This document shows positions 4,696 through 6,024 of a stretch of DNA of 6,024 bases, piece by piece. The stretch spans positions 1-6,024 of the forward strand of contig DATBYW010000122.1 of assembly GCA_036513515.1 (NCBI GenBank), in the 5' to 3' direction. Made by a program: the position numbers and the translations under genes. How positions within the stretch are numbered: position 1 is the stretch's first letter; each line of letters opens with the position of its first letter. The stretch comes from Nephthysia sp036513515 (GTDB lineage Bacteria; Chloroflexota; Dormibacteria; Dormibacterales; Dormibacteraceae). Under the pieces are notes generated by a model, which made no database searches, was not told where the DNA came from, and saw only the letters and a program-made list of their open reading frames with translations.

Positions 4696-6024
4696 CTACT
4701 GTCCGCCGGTCAGCGTCTCTTCGAGTGACACCCCGGCGTAGTGGGTGGCCTCCTCCAACGTCATGGCCGCACCCTCATGCCAAGCGGAATCAGCCTCGGA
4801 CTTGCCCAGAGCGGCCCTAGACCGGCTCAACGTCAGCTGCACTGGGCGTTGCTCCATGGGGCTCGGGTCAGGTATGCGCATCTCGGAGCGCAGACTCGCC
4901 GCCGCACTCAAAAGACGCAAGGCGCGTTGGTGCTCGGATTGGGCAGACGCGAGGCGCGCGAAGCCTTCCAAGATTGAGGGGATTCCGAGTGTTTCTCCTA
5001 AGCGCAGCTCAAGAGTGAGGCACTCGTGCCAGTAGTTCTGCGCTGACTCAATATCCATGTGATCGAGCGCCACCTGAGCAAGGCTATCCAGGATAAGCGT
5101 GGAATGCCAGGCGTCTCCGGCTGCTCGCGCAGCTTTCAAACCGTCTTCCAGCTCAGTGCGCGGTCGTGCGCTCATGTCACCGTCGTAGTGGCGTATCGCG
5201 CCTAGGTGGTTGAGAGCCGCGGCCAGTTCCCACGTCCCACCGGCTGTGAGAGCGAAGGCTACGCTCTGCTCGAGGGCTATTGACCCAGCCGCCTTGTCTC
5301 CCAAGGATAAGAGGGCAATACCCAAATGGGTTAACGCCAGGGATTTGTCAAGAGGATCATCGCACTGCTCATGGATCCTGACGCTTTCTGACATCAGGTC
5401 GCGCGTTCCGGTGAAGTCGCTCTGATGATGTGCCAGAATCCCGGCGCTGGTAAGTCCCCGGGCTCGAGCTAGAGGGTCGGCGGGCGTTTTAAGGGCCAAC
5501 CGCAACCACTCACGTCCTTCACTGATGTGTCCCCGTATGACCCAGTAATAGGTCAGGCAACTCGCTAATCGCAACGCCGTTTGGCTTTGCCCCGACAACG
5601 CTGAGGCCAGTGCCTTCCGAAGATCTGCCTGCTCATGGTCCAGACGGGTCAGCCACGCGGCCTGGTCGGGGCCATGGATTGCGGACGACGCCGTTTCGGC
5701 CAAATGCAGGTACCAATCGAGGTGGCGGACGCGCACATTTGTGTCCTCGGCCCCTGCGGCCAGGCGGTCGGCTGCGTACTGCCGAATGGTTTCGAGCAGG
5801 TTGTACCGAAGCTCGTCTCCGACTTGAATCACATTGATGAGCGACTTGTTTGCGAGACTCCTCAGCAACCCGAAGAGGTCCTTCTTTGCAATAGGTTGAC
5901 CGGCACATATTGCTTCGGCGGCTTCCAAACTGAAGGCTCCGCCAAACATGGAAAGCCGCCGCAGAAGGCTCTTTTCGCGATCCGAGAGAAGCTCGTATGA
6001 CCAGTCAATTGACGCCGCCAGGGT
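4696..6024 (-). CDS. STAND-type ATPase/TPR transcriptional regulator (AfsR/LuxR-MalT-like), C-terminal part; 5' end beyond the right edge
   Basis: The frame is open to the right edge, so the methionine at 5949 is internal; 442 C-terminal residues are visible. The first 25 (ending just before that Met) contain AASIDWSYELLSDREKSLLRRL, and with FGGAFSLEAAEAIC they form the winged-helix segment that follows an NB-ARC-type ATPase domain. LLETIRQYAADRLAA (about residues 76-90) is another hallmark. From about 100 to 420 the protein is helical and alanine/leucine-rich with TPR-like repeats (for example LARARGLTSAGILAHHQ, KSLALTHLGIALLSLGD, WELAAALNHLGAIRHY). Such regulators integrate a ligand or partner signal by ATP-dependent oligomerisation. 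The Walker motifs and any DNA-binding or cyclase domain would lie outside the window. The protein ends EEATHYAGVSLEETLTGGQ with no C-terminal LuxR helix-turn-helix, so an output domain, if any, must be N-terminal. By eye its base composition is less GC-rich than that of the ABC genes. Confidence 0.88.
   Translation of the reverse strand, partial: TLAASIDWSYELLSDREKSLLRRLSMFGGAFSLEAAEAICAGQPIAKKDLFGLLRSLANKSLINVIQVGDELRYNLLETIRQYAADRLAAGAEDTNVRVRHLDWYLHLAETASSAIHGPDQAAWLTRLDHEQADLRKALASALSGQSQTALRLASCLTYYWVIRGHISEGREWLRLALKTPADPLARARGLTSAGILAHHQSDFTGTRDLMSESVRIHEQCDDPLDKSLALTHLGIALLSLGDKAAGSIALEQSVAFALTAGGTWELAAALNHLGAIRHYDGDMSARPRTELEDGLKAARAAGDAWHSTLILDSLAQVALDHMDIESAQNYWHECLTLELRLGETLGIPSILEGFARLASAQSEHQRALRLLSAAASLRSEMRIPDPSPMEQRPVQLTLSRSRAALGKSEADSAWHEGAAMTLEEATHYAGVSLEETLTGGQ

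Overview
The window is GC-rich, densely packed bacterial DNA. It mixes AGGAGG-type ribosome sites with genes that have no visible Shine-Dalgarno sequence, contains a tRNA gene with no encoded CCA, and carries a large ATPase/TPR regulator of the AfsR/STAND kind. Together these suggest a high-GC Terrabacteria-type organism (Chloroflexota, Dormibacterota or Actinomycetota). That placement is an inference from style, because no phylogenetic marker gene is present.

Left part (1-2472): the 3' end of an FtsX/MacB-type ABC permease gene is joined by a TGATG stop/start overlap to its complete ATPase gene. The ATPase gene ends tail-to-tail, with overlapping stop codons, against a minus-strand HD-domain phosphohydrolase gene. 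Divergent from the HD gene is a 46-residue single-span membrane protein with its own recognisable promoter and a strong ribosome site.

Middle part (2516-4091): an intact tRNA-Lys(TTT) gene is followed by a two-gene minus-strand operon encoding an ECF sigma factor and a membrane-anchored probable anti-sigma factor, overlapping by TGATG. Just upstream of the sigma gene lies an exact 41-bp second copy of the tRNA 3' part (anticodon loop to the end of the acceptor stem). The two copies are direct repeats 1505 bp apart, and the regulatory pair fills nearly all the DNA between them. This is the geometry of an element integrated at a tRNA gene, but no integrase is present. It is the most interesting feature of the window.

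Right part (4092-6024): a pyridoxamine-phosphate-oxidase-like flavin/F420 split-barrel protein lies on the plus strand. It converges on the C-terminal 442 residues of a STAND-type ATPase/TPR regulator on the minus strand, which runs off the right edge.

The likely functional units are an exporter (permease plus ATPase), a stand-alone HD hydrolase, a signal-responsive sigma/anti-sigma module, a single-gene redox protein and a large signal-integrating regulator. Nothing in the sequence ties them into one pathway.
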